From: Bacteroidales bacterium
GTDB taxonomy: Bacteria > Bacteroidota > Bacteroidia > Bacteroidales > UBA932
DNA: 43,433 bases
Assembly (NCBI GenBank): GCA_017437825.1
Contig: JAFRXC010000046.1
Location: forward strand, 1-43,433
Reading direction: 5' to 3'
Shown: piece after piece, positions 8,342 to 16,982 of the stretch
Layout of the letters: every line of letters begins with the position of its first letter
How positions within the stretch are numbered: position 1 is the stretch's first letter
Notes under the pieces: generated by a model
Database searches by the model: none
Told to the model about the DNA's origin: nothing
The model's input: the letters and a program-made list of their open reading frames with translations, nothing else
Program-made: the position numbers and the translations under genes

Positions 8342-9736
8342 TTAAAACTCTGCGTTCTTAGGTGTACGGGGGAATGGAATCACGTCGCGTATGTTCTGCA
8401 TTCCAGTAACGAAAAGCAGCAGACGCTCGAATCCCAGGCCGAATCCGCTGTGAGGGCAGGAACCGAAGCGACGGGTGTCGATGTACCACTCCAGGTTGGT
8501 GCGGCTCATGCCAAGCTCGTTGATCCTGTTCTCGAGTTTCTGGAGGGATGATTCCCTTTCTGAGCCTCCGATGATTTCTCCAATTTTGGGGAAAAGTACG
8601 TCCATTGCGCGCACGGTTTTTCCGTCTTCGTTCTGCTTCATATAGAAGGCCTTGATGTCCTTGGGATATCCAGTAAGGATGACAGGCTTGCCGAAGTGCT
8701 TCTCAACCAGGTAACGCTCGTGCTCGCTCTGAAGGTCTACGCCCCAGGAAACCGGATACTCGAACTGGGTGCCGTCTGCAACGGCCTGTTCCAGGATCTT
8801 GATTCCCTCGGTATACTCAAGACGGACAAAATCGATGCCTATCACGCTCTTCAGACGGTCTATGAGAGTGTTGTCATAGCGGTCGTTGAGGAACTTGATG
8901 TCGTCATAGCAGTTGTCCAGGGCGTACTTTACCAGATGCTTGATGAAGTCCTCTGCAAGGTCCATGTTCTGCTCTATGTCGTAGAACGCCATTTCAGGCT
9001 CTATCATCCAGAATTCGGCAAGATGCCTTGGAGTGTTGGAGTTCTCGGCGCGGAAGGTGGGGCCGAAGGTGTAAATCTCACCGAGGGCCGTTGCTCCCAG
9101 TTCGCCTTCAAGCTGTCCGCTTACGGTAAGCGATGTCTGCTTCCCGAAGAAGTCTTTAGCATAGTCTATAGCTCCCTTCTTGTTCCTGGGAATGTTTTCC
9201 AGGTCGAGGGTGGTAACCTGGAACATCTGGCCAGCGCCTTCGCAGTCAGACTCCGTGATGATAGGGGTGTTCAGGTATACGAACCCCTTTGAATGGAAAT
9301 ACTCGTGGATGGCGAAGGCCATCTGGTTCCTGATCCTCAGAACTGCTCCGAAGGTGTTTGTACGCATCCTCATATGTGCGACGGAACGCAGATACTCGAA
9401 AGAAGTGTCTTTCTTCTGGAGAGGGTAGCGCATAGGGTCGCACTCTCCATATATCTCAATGGAGTCGGCCTGGATCTCCACGGCCTGACCGCTGCCTACG
9501 GACTCTACCAGGTTGCCGGTAACACCTATGCAGGCGCCTGTGGTAACCTTTGCAAGAATGCTGTCTTCTATCTTTGACTTGTCTACTACTATCTGTATAT
9601 TGTTAATCGTGGAACCGTCGTTGAGTGCTATGAATGCTATTTCTTTGTTTCCACGCTTTGTGCGTACCCATCCCTTGGCCAGGACCTTCTGTCCGGGTTT
9701 TGCAAGGAGAAGTTCTTTGATCTTGGTTCTTTCCAT
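8342..9736 (-). CDS. asnS: Asparaginyl-tRNA synthetase
   Basis: A 464-aa class IIb synthetase that charges tRNA-Asn. The N-terminal OB fold (about 15-105) reads the anticodon. Class II motif 2 is seen as [20 protein letters not shown] and motif 3 as [12 protein letters not shown] near the C-terminus, followed by [11 protein letters not shown]. The features and length separate it from AspRS and LysRS. The start ATG is at 9736. A perfect hairpin at 9760-9790 isolates it from the exb cluster, so it needs a promoter in the 23 nt between; no TAnnTTTG was found there. Confidence 0.96.
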   Translation of the reverse strand: MERTKIKELLLAKPGQKVLAKGWVRTKRGNKEIAFIALNDGSTINNIQIVVDKSKIEDSILAKVTTGACIGVTGNLVESVGSGQAVEIQADSIEIYGECDPMRYPLQKKDTSFEYLRSVAHMRMRTNTFGAVLRIRNQMAFAIHEYFHSKGFVYLNTPIITESDCEGAGQMFQVTTLDLENIPRNKKGAIDYAKDFFGKQTSLTVSGQLEGELGATALGEIYTFGPTFRAENSNTPRHLAEFWMIEPEMAFYDIEQNMDLAEDFIKHLVKYALDNCYDDIKFLNDRYDNTLIDRLKSVIGIDFVRLEYTEGIKILEQAVADGTQFEYPVSWGVDLQSEHERYLVEKHFGKPVILTGYPKDIKAFYMKQNEDGKTVRAMDVLFPKIGEIIGGSERESSLQKLENRINELGMSRTNLEWYIDTRRFGSCPHSGFGLGFERLLLFVTGMQNIRDVIPFPRTPKNAEF

Positions 9737-9759
9737 AATTATAATTAATTGTTTTTATT

Positions 9760-9790
9760 CAAAAGGCCGCGATTTGCTCGCGGCCTTTTG
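9760..9790 (-). terminator. Hairpin terminator downstream of the exb cluster
   Basis: CAAAAGGCCGCGA at 9760-9772 pairs perfectly with TCGCGGCCTTTTG at 9778-9790. The stem is GC-rich with A/T tracts at both ends, so it can work in either direction. It follows the last exbD stop by 24 nt and precedes asnS. Confidence 0.8.
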
Positions 9791-9814
9791 GAATATGAGG
9801 TAGCAGATAAACTG

Positions 9815-10285
9815 CTATTCAGCCGGTTTTCGGGCCTGATACATGATCCTAAGTGCGGAGCAGCGTCTGAGCTCCTGCTTAACATCTGTAATGATACCCA
9901 TTCTGACGTCTTCATCAGCTCTGATAACTGTTGTCATGAACTGACGGTCGCCTTCGCTCATGCTCTCACGCTCTGCTGCGATAAAGTCACGGATGTCATC
10001 TGTGGTCTTGAAAGAATCGTTCAGCTGGATACGGGCATCGGTACCGTACTGGCCCTGATACTGCCTGGTAGGGGTTCCGATGTTGATGTAGGAAGCAAGG
10101 TCCTTTCTTTCAAGTTTAACAGACTGTGAAGCCTCAGGGAGTTTTACAACAACCTTGTTCTCGCTTTCACGCATCTGCGTTGTAACCATGAAGAAGAACA
10201 AAAGCATGAACACGATATCGGAGAGAGAACCTGATGAAATTCCAGGAACCTCTTTGTTATTTCTACTTCCACCGAATTTTGACAT
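9815..10285 (-). CDS. ExbD/TolR family protein (second in cluster)
   Basis: A 156-aa single-span inner-membrane protein. The membrane span (about 20-38) carries the proton-relay aspartate Asp23 in SLSDIVF, as in ExbD and TolR. The periplasmic part (40-156) has the beta-alpha core ending in DVKQELRRCSALRIMY. ExbD dimers sit inside the ExbB pentamer and use proton flow to drive TonB or TolA. It starts 18 bp after the first exbD. Two different exbD genes behind one exbB are typical in Bacteroidetes. It is followed by the terminator at 9760-9790. Confidence 0.9.
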   Translation of the reverse strand: MSKFGGSRNNKEVPGISSGSLSDIVFMLLFFFMVTTQMRESENKVVVKLPEASQSVKLERKDLASYINIGTPTRQYQGQYGTDARIQLNDSFKTTDDIRDFIAAERESMSEGDRQFMTTVIRADEDVRMGIITDVKQELRRCSALRIMYQARKPAE

Positions 10286-10303
10286 AACTTTTTCCTCCTC
10301 TGA

Positions 10304-10885
10304 TTATCTTCTTTGAGAAACATCCTTAGGCTCGGCCTCTGAGATACGCTGAGGGATTGCCTTCTTGACAATGTCCTGCTGGTCTTCGGTGAGCCTTATG
10401 TAAGGTCTTCCGTAGTTGCTCATTGCAAATTCGTCACGAAGTTCGTCGATTGCTTTTACGATCTCGTTCTGTACTGCAATGTACTGATAGTAACTTGTAC
10501 CACGGTCGTTCTGGAGGGAGATAACTCCCTGGGAAACGTTGTAGGTTCCATATCCTTCGATCTCGGTCGGAGTCTTTGCGGGAAGACTGGGATCGTCGTA
10601 GGGATTGGAAAGGAAGTCCTTGATTTTATCTTTGAGCTGGCTTACGGCTATAGGTTCACTTCCGGCGAGGACGTTATTGGCAGCGTTAACCCTCACAAGG
10701 ATAATGTTGCGCTGGTTAACCTGCTGGTTCTCTATTTTCTGATTTGGATCAGGCATAGGAGGCAGGAGACGTGACAAACCTGTCTGAGATCCCATGGTTG
10801 TGGTCATGAGGAAGTAGCACAGAAGCAGGAATGCGATGTCTGCCGTAGAACTCGAATTGATCGCGGGTGTTTTCTTTTTAGCCAT
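10304..10885 (-). CDS. ExbD/TolR family protein (first in cluster)
   Basis: A 193-aa ExbD-like protein. After a basic N-terminus, the span at about 14-33 carries Asp16 in STADIAFLLL, the expected proton-relay site. The periplasmic domain is longer than in its neighbour, with an insertion around 85-125 (PYDDPSLPAKTPTEIEGYG) that is not in standard ExbD. It starts 8 bp after the small membrane protein. Its likely role is the second stator component paired with the ExbB at 11394-12176. Which transducer it serves cannot be told. Confidence 0.9.
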   Translation of the reverse strand: MAKKKTPAINSSSTADIAFLLLCYFLMTTTMGSQTGLSRLLPPMPDPNQKIENQQVNQRNIILVRVNAANNVLAGSEPIAVSQLKDKIKDFLSNPYDDPSLPAKTPTEIEGYGTYNVSQGVISLQNDRGTSYYQYIAVQNEIVKAIDELRDEFAMSNYGRPYIRLTEDQQDIVKKAIPQRISEAEPKDVSQRR

Positions 10886-10893
10886 AACCTGTT

Positions 10894-11334
10894 CTATTTT
10901 TTATTGCGGATAGCCGAAATAACCTCTCCTACGATGATGGAAGCGATTGCTACGCCGCCCACCAGATAGGTAAGGTTGAGAATAGTGTCAGTCAGCTTGA
11001 GCGTGGATGCGCTAGGCTGATCTACAGTAAGGCCAACTGCAGGATTGCCCTTGGAAACAAGATATACCACGAAGCAAACGGCAGCGACGGCCACCAAACC
11101 GATAAGGAGCTTTACAACGCTCTTCGGATTGTTGATGAAGCTTACTACTGCGCTGACAATGATTGCGGCGAATACTGCGATACCGAGCATTACGTAAGCC
11201 CATCTCAGCAGGTTATCGACGCCGCGTCCGTCATTGGCCTCGAAGCCTTTTACAAAGCCGAGGACAAGGAGGATGACACTGACAGCGATCAGCGCGATCA
11301 TCAACCATTTGAATAATTTGCTATAATTTTTCAT
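10894..11334 (-). CDS. Small four-span membrane protein in the exb cluster
   Basis: A 146-aa protein of unknown function. Four hydrophobic segments are visible (about 9-30, 43-66, 72-93 and 112-140), separated by short polar loops, with Lys/Asn-rich termini. No enzymatic motif is present. It sits between exbB and the two exbD genes, and its start lies 59 bp after exbB ends. The fixed place in the cluster suggests an accessory subunit of the proton-channel complex, but this is inference. Confidence 0.85.
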   Translation of the reverse strand: MKNYSKLFKWLMIALIAVSVILLVLGFVKGFEANDGRGVDNLLRWAYVMLGIAVFAAIIVSAVVSFINNPKSVVKLLIGLVAVAAVCFVVYLVSKGNPAVGLTVDQPSASTLKLTDTILNLTYLVGGVAIASIIVGEVISAIRNKK

Positions 11335-11393
11335 TATAAAATTCTATTACTATTAATTCTTTTAAGGCATATCGGTTCTGAATGAATCAGAAA

Positions 11394-12176
11394 TTATTTG
11401 CCCTGGTATTTTGTCAAAACATCGATAAGGCTGATTGATGCATCCTCCATGTCAATGGTGATATTGTCAATCTTGCTAAGGATGTAGTTGTAGAACACCT
11501 GAAGAATCATAGCAACGATCAAACCGCCCACGGTAGTGATAAGGGCCACTTTCATACCACCGGCAACAACGTTAGGAGAAATGTCTCCAGCAGCCTGGAT
11601 GGCGTCGAATGCCTGGATCATACCGATAACGGTTCCAAGGAATCCCAGTGAAGGAGCAATTGCGATGAAGAGGGAAATCCAAGTAAGACCGTTCTCCATG
11701 TTGCTCATCTGAACTGAACCGTAGGAAACGACTGTCTTCTCTACAACGTCAAGGCCCTGGTCGTAGCGGAGGAGTCCCTGATAGAATATTGATGCGATAG
11801 GACCGCGGGTATTGCGGCAAACGTCCTTTGCAGCCTCGATTCCGCCCTCTTCGAGAGCCTTCTCAACCTTTGCAACGAGACGTTTGGCGTTAGTCTTGGA
11901 GAATGAGAGATAAAGAATCCTTTCAATTGCAAGTGCGAGACCGATGATCAAGCAGATGATGATGAGGGACATGAAGCCTGCACCACCCTCGATGAACTTG
12001 GTCTTGAGAGCCTGATGAAGAGGGACTTCAGACTTTACGTCGAAAGGATTGACTTCACCGCTATCAACAGATTCAGCTGCCTGAGGGGCAACGATCTGCT
12101 CTGTGTGAGCAGAGGCGATGTTTGCAGAAACGAGCATAAGAGCTGCGGCTGCTAACAACACGAAAATCTTTTTCAT
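11394..12176 (-). CDS. ExbB/TolQ/MotA-family proton channel protein
   Basis: A 260-aa protein with an N-terminal signal peptide-like segment (1-23, MKKIFVLL to IASAHT), then a linker and three membrane spans at about 65-90, 160-185 and 205-235. The region around MENGLTWISLFIAIAPSLGFLGTVIGMIQAF is the conserved MotA/TolQ/ExbB core, and GMKVALITTVGGLIVAMI is the third span. It would form the channel of an energy-transducing complex with the downstream ExbD proteins. A cleavable-looking signal ahead of an ExbB domain is frequent in Bacteroidetes. It is the first gene of the four-gene cluster. Confidence 0.92.
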   Translation of the reverse strand: MKKIFVLLAAAALMLVSANIASAHTEQIVAPQAAESVDSGEVNPFDVKSEVPLHQALKTKFIEGGAGFMSLIIICLIIGLALAIERILYLSFSKTNAKRLVAKVEKALEEGGIEAAKDVCRNTRGPIASIFYQGLLRYDQGLDVVEKTVVSYGSVQMSNMENGLTWISLFIAIAPSLGFLGTVIGMIQAFDAIQAAGDISPNVVAGGMKVALITTVGGLIVAMILQVFYNYILSKIDNITIDMEDASISLIDVLTKYQGK

Positions 12177-12245
12177 AATCGTCTTTTGTGATTTTTAATT
12201 AGTAAATATTAAGTAGTTATAATATTCGTTTGTGCAGTTGGTTTC

Positions 12246-12253
12246 GCAAAGTA
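12246..12253 (-). promoter_or_regulatory. Possible -7 element (TACTTTGC) for the exb cluster
   Basis: On the minus strand TACTTTGC approximates TAnnTTTG, lacking one T. It would leave a leader of about 60 nt before exbB. A run of T ending in TTTG lies 23 nt upstream on that strand and could serve as -33. The match is imperfect. Confidence 0.35.
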
Positions 12254-12299
12254 TCTACGAATCCGGTGCAATTTAGCAAAAAAAATTCATTTTTCAATT

Positions 12300-13343
12300 T
12301 TATTTTGTGATTTCTCCTCTCAGATTTTCGTCAAGAGCGCATTTGACCTGCTGGTTGTCCTGATATTGGCCGAGCAGCACGAACAGCTTTGTGAGCGCGC
12401 TTTCGGTGGTGCAGTCGTAACCTGAGATTACACCGGCATTCTTGAGAGCCTTTCCAGTGGCGTACAAGTCCATATTCACGCATCCGCTAAGGCATTGAGT
12501 AACATTCAGAAGGACCTTTCCCATACTGTCGGCCTCCTTGAGGATGTCTATGAACCAGGGCTGGGAGATGGCGTTCCCGGAGCCGTAGGTTTCTATTATC
12601 GAAGCCCTTGTCCTTGAACCGCACAGGAAATATCGGGCAAGGTCTGCCGTGATTCCCGGATGGATTTTCAGGACTGAGACCGAAGTGTCCAGTTCCGTCC
12701 TTATCTTGAAAGGCTGTCCGGGCGCAGGACGCCGGATGAGGGCGTCGTTGTAGATGATGTTTATGCCGGCCTCGGCAAGCGGGGGACAGTTGGGAGACTT
12801 GAAAGCGGTGAAGCTTTCAGAGTCGACCTTTGTGCAGCGGTTGCCGCGAAGCAGGGTGGAGCCGAAGAAGACGGCCACTTCGGGCACCCGCGGCCTGCCA
12901 AGGGCGTCCTTGGCCGAGGCTATCTCCACGGCGGACACCAGATTCTCCTTGCCGTCAGTGCGTAGGGTGCTTATGGGCAGCTGGCTGCCGGTGAATATCA
13001 CAGGCTTGTCCAGGCCTTCCAGCATAAAGCTCAGCGCCGAGGCTGAATATGCCATCGTGTCCGTTCCGTGAAGCACCACGAAGCCGTCATACCTGTCCCT
13101 GGACTGCTCTATGAGCCTTGCAAGGGCCGTCCATAGACCGGGTTCCACATCTGAGGAATCAATCAGAGGGTCGAAGGTGTATGAGTCTATCTTGAGGGCG
13201 AATTTCCCAAGTTCGGGAACCTCCGAGAGAATGTGGTCGAAGTCGAAGGGGCGCAGGGGCTCGCCGGGGGCGTTCTCCTTCATCCCTATGGTACCTCCGG
13301 TGTAGACCAGCAGTATTGACGCTTTGTCTTGTGAGGGGTTCAT
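12300..13343 (-). CDS. ansA: Type I (cytoplasmic) L-asparaginase
   Basis: A 347-aa enzyme that hydrolyses L-asparagine to aspartate and ammonia. Two catalytic signatures are present: YTGGTIGM near residue 14-21, holding the nucleophilic Thr, and VLHGTDTMAYSASAL near 90-104, holding the second Thr-Asp pair. There is no signal peptide, which with the length points to the AnsA type rather than the periplasmic AnsB type. It overlaps the upstream tatD by 4 bp (ATGA), so it is translationally coupled, and is the last gene of dprA-tatD-ansA. The stretch to exbB (12177-12299) holds only the exb leader. Confidence 0.95.
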   Translation of the reverse strand: MNPSQDKASILLVYTGGTIGMKENAPGEPLRPFDFDHILSEVPELGKFALKIDSYTFDPLIDSSDVEPGLWTALARLIEQSRDRYDGFVVLHGTDTMAYSASALSFMLEGLDKPVIFTGSQLPISTLRTDGKENLVSAVEIASAKDALGRPRVPEVAVFFGSTLLRGNRCTKVDSESFTAFKSPNCPPLAEAGINIIYNDALIRRPAPGQPFKIRTELDTSVSVLKIHPGITADLARYFLCGSRTRASIIETYGSGNAISQPWFIDILKEADSMGKVLLNVTQCLSGCVNMDLYATGKALKNAGVISGYDCTTESALTKLFVLLGQYQDNQQVKCALDENLRGEITK

Positions 13344-14107
13344 AGATTGAACAGTTTTATTGCGTTGAGTGACGTGGCCTCGGCGGCCTCTTCCAGGGAA
13401 ATGCCTTTGACCTCAGCCAACTTTGCCGCGACGAGGGGCAGGTTGGAACTGTCGTTACGGGTACCCCTGAGCGGGGTGGGGGCCATATATGGCGCGTCGG
13501 TCTCCAGAACTATGTAATCCAGGGGGATTTCCCTTACCGTGTCGGGCAGGGAGGCTTTCTTGAAGGTGATTATGCCTCCTATCCCCACGTACCAGCGCCC
13601 GTATTTCTGCAGCCTCCGCCAGGTTTCCACGCTGCCGCTGAAAGCATGAAGGCAGCCTTTTTCCGGCAGGACGCTGCAGCTGTCCAGCACGGCGAAAAAG
13701 TCTTCAGTGGCTTCCCGCAGGTGGATGTTCACTGGGAGACCGCGCCTGGCAGCCCACTCCATCTGCCATTTGAAGGCTTCTTTCTGCTGCTCTTTGAATT
13801 CCTTGCCGTAATGGTAGTCCAGGCCTATCTCTCCTACGGCCACTATGTCCCTGTCGGCATACTCCAGCATCTTGTCCAGTTCTTCCTTCCAGTCTTCCTT
13901 GACTGAGCCGGGGTAGAGGCCAAGCATAGGACGCAGGGCGTCGGGGTAGCGTGCGCAGATGTCGAACATCGCCTCCCTTTCGGACGAATCCACGTCGGGC
14001 TGCAGCATATATCTGACACCCGCGTCCAGGCAGCGCCTTATGACGGCGTCCTCTTCCCCTGCGAAGGATTTGTCGGAATTGTGGGTGTGGGTGTCTATGT
14101 AGAACAT
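13340..14107 (-). CDS. tatD: TatD family metal-dependent hydrolase
   Basis: A 255-aa TIM-barrel hydrolase. Metal ligands are seen as DTHTH (His7, His9), GEIGLDY (Glu near 93), the HLREA and LHAFSG histidines, and the ETDAPYM aspartate near 207. TatD-family proteins act as 3'-5' exonucleases or DNases and, in some cases, D-aminoacyl-tRNA deacylases; which activity applies here is not settled by sequence. Length is normal. It lies 11 bp after dprA and overlaps ansA. Confidence 0.92.
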   Translation of the reverse strand: MFYIDTHTHNSDKSFAGEEDAVIRRCLDAGVRYMLQPDVDSSEREAMFDICARYPDALRPMLGLYPGSVKEDWKEELDKMLEYADRDIVAVGEIGLDYHYGKEFKEQQKEAFKWQMEWAARRGLPVNIHLREATEDFFAVLDSCSVLPEKGCLHAFSGSVETWRRLQKYGRWYVGIGGIITFKKASLPDTVREIPLDYIVLETDAPYMAPTPLRGTRNDSSNLPLVAAKLAEVKGISLEEAAEATSLNAIKLFNL

Positions 14108-14118
14108 AACTTACAAAT

Positions 14119-15285
14119 TTAAGCATTTTTGAAGACGATTGAACACCGTTGGAGCAGGTCCGTATAAATAATTCCTTCTGTCTCCAACATTCCGGTGTAG
14201 CGCCTGGCGTCCTTGTAGTCCATTCCGCAGCCGGCGCATATCTCGTCCAGGGTTATTCCCCGGTTTTTCTTTATCAGGGCTGCCACCTGCTGCAGTTTCC
14301 TTACGTCTTCCTCGCTCTCGCTAAGGGAGAACACCCGGGAGATTTCTTCCTCCAGGACTGCTTTGTTGCGGCGCGTGAGAAGGCCCAGCCCCAGTCCTTT
14401 CACAAAGGCTCCCAGGTCGGTCAGGGGCTCCGCTATTTTCTCTCTGATTATGCGGTTGCAGCCTTCGGAGCGGATGTCGTCGGCCCTGCCCGGCAGGGCG
14501 AAGACCTCGCGGTCGTACTCGAATGCCAGGTTTGCCGTCAGCAGTCCTCCGCCCTTTATCTTGGATTCCACAAGCACCGTGGCCTTGGACAACCCAGCTA
14601 TAATGCGGTTGCGGCGGAGGAAGTTCACTGCCTGGGGGCTGGTGAAAGGGGGATAGTCGGTGACCAGGGCGCAGCCCGGCGTCCTGGCCATCCTGGCTGC
14701 CATAGGGGAGTGCATTCGGGGATAGACGCTCTCTATCCCCGTCGCCATCACCCCAATGGTGGGCAGCCCCAGTTCCAGGGCCGCCTCGTGCGCAGCGCCG
14801 TCTACGCCCAGCGCCAGGCCGCTGACCACCGTCGGCTGCACCAGCGTGTCCGCCAGCGCCTCCACTATCCTGTAAGTCCACTCCCGCCCGTAGGGCGATA
14901 TGTCCCTGGTGCCTACTATGCTCACCGCGACGCCGGCGTTGAAAAGCGAGGGCGATACGTTGTCTGAGCGCAAGTACAGGCCGGCGGGAGCGTCCGGGCA
15001 CTCCAGCAGGGCGTCGGGGTAGATGCCGTCGCCTGGGATTATGAAATGGAAACCTTCCTTTCGGAGCCACTCCAGTTCAGCGGCGCTCTGGTCCAGTTCT
15101 TCCTGATTAAGTTTGTCGGGGTAGGGCGATCCGAGGCCGAAGACGGCCTCCTTCTCTTCCCGGCTGAGCCTGAACACGGCTGCCGCGCTGCCAAGTTTCC
15201 CGGTAAGGGCGCGTGCTATGGCCGGCTTGAAACCGAATAGGCGGTTGAGGGTGCAGGCCGCGGCCTTTTCTTCAAAATTTTCCAT
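14119..15285 (-). CDS. dprA: DNA-processing protein DprA
   Basis: A 388-aa protein that loads RecA onto incoming single-stranded DNA in natural transformation. An N-terminal helical domain (about 10-80) is followed by the Rossmann-like DprA domain from about 122, with SIVGTRDISPYG, VVSGLALGVDGAAHEAAL, FLRRNRIIAGLS and ALPGRADD. The C-terminal winged-helix (about 320-385) is also present. It is first in the operon with tatD and ansA. Upstream on its strand, TATATTGG at 15308-15315 is a poor match to TAnnTTTG. Genes of this type are kept in many non-competent Bacteroidales, so competence should not be assumed. Confidence 0.95.
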   Translation of the reverse strand: MENFEEKAAACTLNRLFGFKPAIARALTGKLGSAAAVFRLSREEKEAVFGLGSPYPDKLNQEELDQSAAELEWLRKEGFHFIIPGDGIYPDALLECPDAPAGLYLRSDNVSPSLFNAGVAVSIVGTRDISPYGREWTYRIVEALADTLVQPTVVSGLALGVDGAAHEAALELGLPTIGVMATGIESVYPRMHSPMAARMARTPGCALVTDYPPFTSPQAVNFLRRNRIIAGLSKATVLVESKIKGGGLLTANLAFEYDREVFALPGRADDIRSEGCNRIIREKIAEPLTDLGAFVKGLGLGLLTRRNKAVLEEEISRVFSLSESEEDVRKLQQVAALIKKNRGITLDEICAGCGMDYKDARRYTGMLETEGIIYTDLLQRCSIVFKNA

Positions 15286-15319
15286 AGTCCAATGATTTCA
15301 GGCGGCCAATATATACAAA

Positions 15320-15351
15320 ACTATCCGTGTAAAAACGCTTACACGGATAGT
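15320..15351 (-). terminator. Terminator of queA
   Basis: ACTATCCGTGTAA at 15320-15332 pairs perfectly with TTACACGGATAGT at 15339-15351 around a six-base loop. On the minus strand the stem is followed by TTTTGTATAT. It lies 24 nt past the queA stop and 34 nt before the dprA start. Confidence 0.85.
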
Positions 15352-15374
15352 CTTATTAAGAAAAAGAAACTTTT

Positions 15375-16424
15375 TTAGATGATAAGCATCGCGTCCCCGT
15401 AAGGGCCGAACCTGTAGTCCATCTCCAGGGCAGTCTTGTATGCGTTCATCACGTGCTCAAAGCCTCCGAAAGCAGCCACGGACATAAGCATCGTGGACTC
15501 CGGCATATGGAAGTTGGACACAATCGCGTCGGGGATGGAGAACTCGTAAGGAGGGAAGATGAACTTGTTGGTCCACATATCGTTGGCCTTGACCTCCTTG
15601 TCCGTGGTCACGTAGGACTCCAGGGCGCGGATGGTGGTGACGCCAACGGCCAGGATCTTGTGTCCTGCCTTCTTGGTGGAGTTGATAAGTGACGCAGCCT
15701 CTTCCGATATAATCATCCTCTCGGCATCCATACGGTGCTTGGAAAGGTCTTCCACGTCAACCTTGCGGAACTGTCCTATACCCATATGGACGGTTATGAA
15801 AGCCTTGTTTATGTCCTTGAGTATCATTCTGTTGAACAGTTCGCGGCTGAAATGTGCGCCGGCTGCGGGCATACTTACCGCACCCTCGTTCTTAGCAAAG
15901 ATTGTCTGGAAATTCTCCTTGTCCTCGGGGGTCACCTTGTCTTTCACGAAAAGGGGGACTGGAGTCTCGCCAAGGCTGAACAAAGCCTGCTTGAAATCCT
16001 CGTAGGGGCCGTCATACAGGAAGCGCAGGGTCCTTCCGCGGGAGGTGGTATTGTCTATAACCTCTGCCACTATGCTGTCGTCGTCTCCGAAGTACAGCTT
16101 GTTGCCTATGCGTATCTTGCGGGCGGGATCTACTATCACATCCCAAAGTCTCTGCTCCTTGTTGAGTTCCCTGAGCATGAACACCATAATGTCAGCTCCG
16201 GTCTTCTCCTTCTTGCCGTAAAGACGGGCCGGGAAAACCTTTGTGTCGTTGAAGACAAAGGTGTCTCCTTTTCCGAAATAGTCTATGATGTCTTTGAAAA
16301 TCCTGTGTTCTATTTCACCGGTTTTACGGTTGAGGACCATCAACTTGCACTCGTCGCGCCATCTGGTGGGTTCTGTTGCAATGCGGTCTTTGGGAAGACT
16401 GAATTGGAATTGCGATAATTTCAT
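15375..16424 (-). CDS. queA: S-adenosylmethionine:tRNA ribosyltransferase-isomerase
   Basis: A 349-aa enzyme of queuosine synthesis; it transfers and isomerises the ribosyl part of SAM onto 7-aminomethyl-7-deazaguanine in tRNA to give epoxyqueuosine. Typical segments are the N-terminal DF/LPxxxIA-like start (SLPKDRIATEP), FVFNDTKVFPARLYG, PAAGAHFSRELFNRM, VTVHMGIGQFRKVDVED-like text and the C-terminal SNFHMPESTMLMSVAAFGG. Length and all of these are normal. It forms a single-gene unit with the terminator at 15320-15351. No queuosine riboswitch was recognised upstream. Confidence 0.96.
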   Translation of the reverse strand: MKLSQFQFSLPKDRIATEPTRWRDECKLMVLNRKTGEIEHRIFKDIIDYFGKGDTFVFNDTKVFPARLYGKKEKTGADIMVFMLRELNKEQRLWDVIVDPARKIRIGNKLYFGDDDSIVAEVIDNTTSRGRTLRFLYDGPYEDFKQALFSLGETPVPLFVKDKVTPEDKENFQTIFAKNEGAVSMPAAGAHFSRELFNRMILKDINKAFITVHMGIGQFRKVDVEDLSKHRMDAERMIISEEAASLINSTKKAGHKILAVGVTTIRALESYVTTDKEVKANDMWTNKFIFPPYEFSIPDAIVSNFHMPESTMLMSVAAFGGFEHVMNAYKTALEMDYRFGPYGDAMLII

Positions 16425-16478
16425 ATCTGATGATGAAAATGGGAGTAGAATATATACGGCAAGTCCCCGCTAAAAGTT

Positions 16479-16934
16479 TCACAGAATGCCTGCAAAAACT
16501 TCACGTATAGACGGATAAGTGTCTTCGAGGGCTTCTGCTACCTCTTTTTTGTCTTTGAAAACTGCCTGGGTGATGTTCTCTTCGGTTTGCGGTACAGTGT
16601 CCTCGCTGCCGGTGCAGAGCATTCCGTACCACCAGGTGTGCTTCAGCACCCATTTCCCGTCACGCTGGTAGCAGTGGTGTGTTACGCAGATGAAATCCTG
16701 CAGCTGGAGGCCTGTGAGGCCGGTTTCTTCGCGGACTTCTCGCAGGGCGGTGTCGGTTATCACCTCACCGGGCTCCTGGTGGCCCTTGGGGAGGTCCCAT
16801 CTGTCGTTGCGCCTTATCATCAGGTATCTGCCCTTGCTGTCCCTGACCAGTCCTCCTGCGGCGTTGACTTCCTTGTAACCGTCTCCCAGCTCCTTCAAAG
16901 CGATGAGCCTGTCGCCCGCATAAATAGTGTTCAT
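16479..16934 (-). CDS. Nudix hydrolase
   Basis: A 151-aa protein with a perfect Nudix box (G-x5-E-x7-REUxEExGU) at residues 51-73, starting GHQEPGE and ending REVREETGL. Nudix enzymes hydrolyse nucleoside diphosphates linked to another group. The specific substrate is not clear, although the KTTWWYGM-like part (HTWWYGM) and size resemble the group that acts on small nucleotides. The ATG at 16934 is chosen because the more upstream GTG at 16970 would fall within the -7 element at 16970-16977. It is divergent from the SRPBCC gene at 16983 and 54 bp upstream of queA. Confidence 0.88.
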   Translation of the reverse strand: MNTIYAGDRLIALKELGDGYKEVNAAGGLVRDSKGRYLMIRRNDRWDLPKGHQEPGEVITDTALREVREETGLTGLQLQDFICVTHHCYQRDGKWVLKHTWWYGMLCTGSEDTVPQTEENITQAVFKDKKEVAEALEDTYPSIREVFAGIL

Positions 16935-16948
16935 ACGCGAAAAAATGC

Positions 16949-16956
16949 TACCTTTG
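16949..16956 (+). promoter_or_regulatory. -7 element TACCTTTG for the SRPBCC-rsmF unit
   Basis: An exact TAnnTTTG, 26 nt before the ATG at 16983. It lies inside the leader expected for the divergent Nudix gene. Confidence 0.65.
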
Positions 16957-16969
16957 TTTTTCAAGGTCA

Positions 16970-16977
16970 CAAAAATA
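16970..16977 (-). promoter_or_regulatory. -7 element TATTTTTG for the Nudix gene
   Basis: On the minus strand TATTTTTG is an exact TAnnTTTG, 35 nt before the ATG at 16934. It lies to the right of the opposing promoter at 16949-16956, so each promoter sits within the other transcript's 5' region. Confidence 0.55.
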
Positions 16978-16982
16978 GAAAA

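Noticed and set aside
11376..11392. Small TTCTGA/TCAGAA hairpin after exbB
   Set aside because: The stem is only 6 bp with no T-tract and it lies inside the exb cluster, so a terminator is unlikely.
12277..12299. A/T-rich stretch after ansA considered as a terminator
   Set aside because: The possible stem is only A/T pairs with a two-base loop and would be unstable.
14149..14967. Open frame on the + strand opposite dprA
   Set aside because: The dprA motifs are clear on the other strand; this frame has no promoter or domain.
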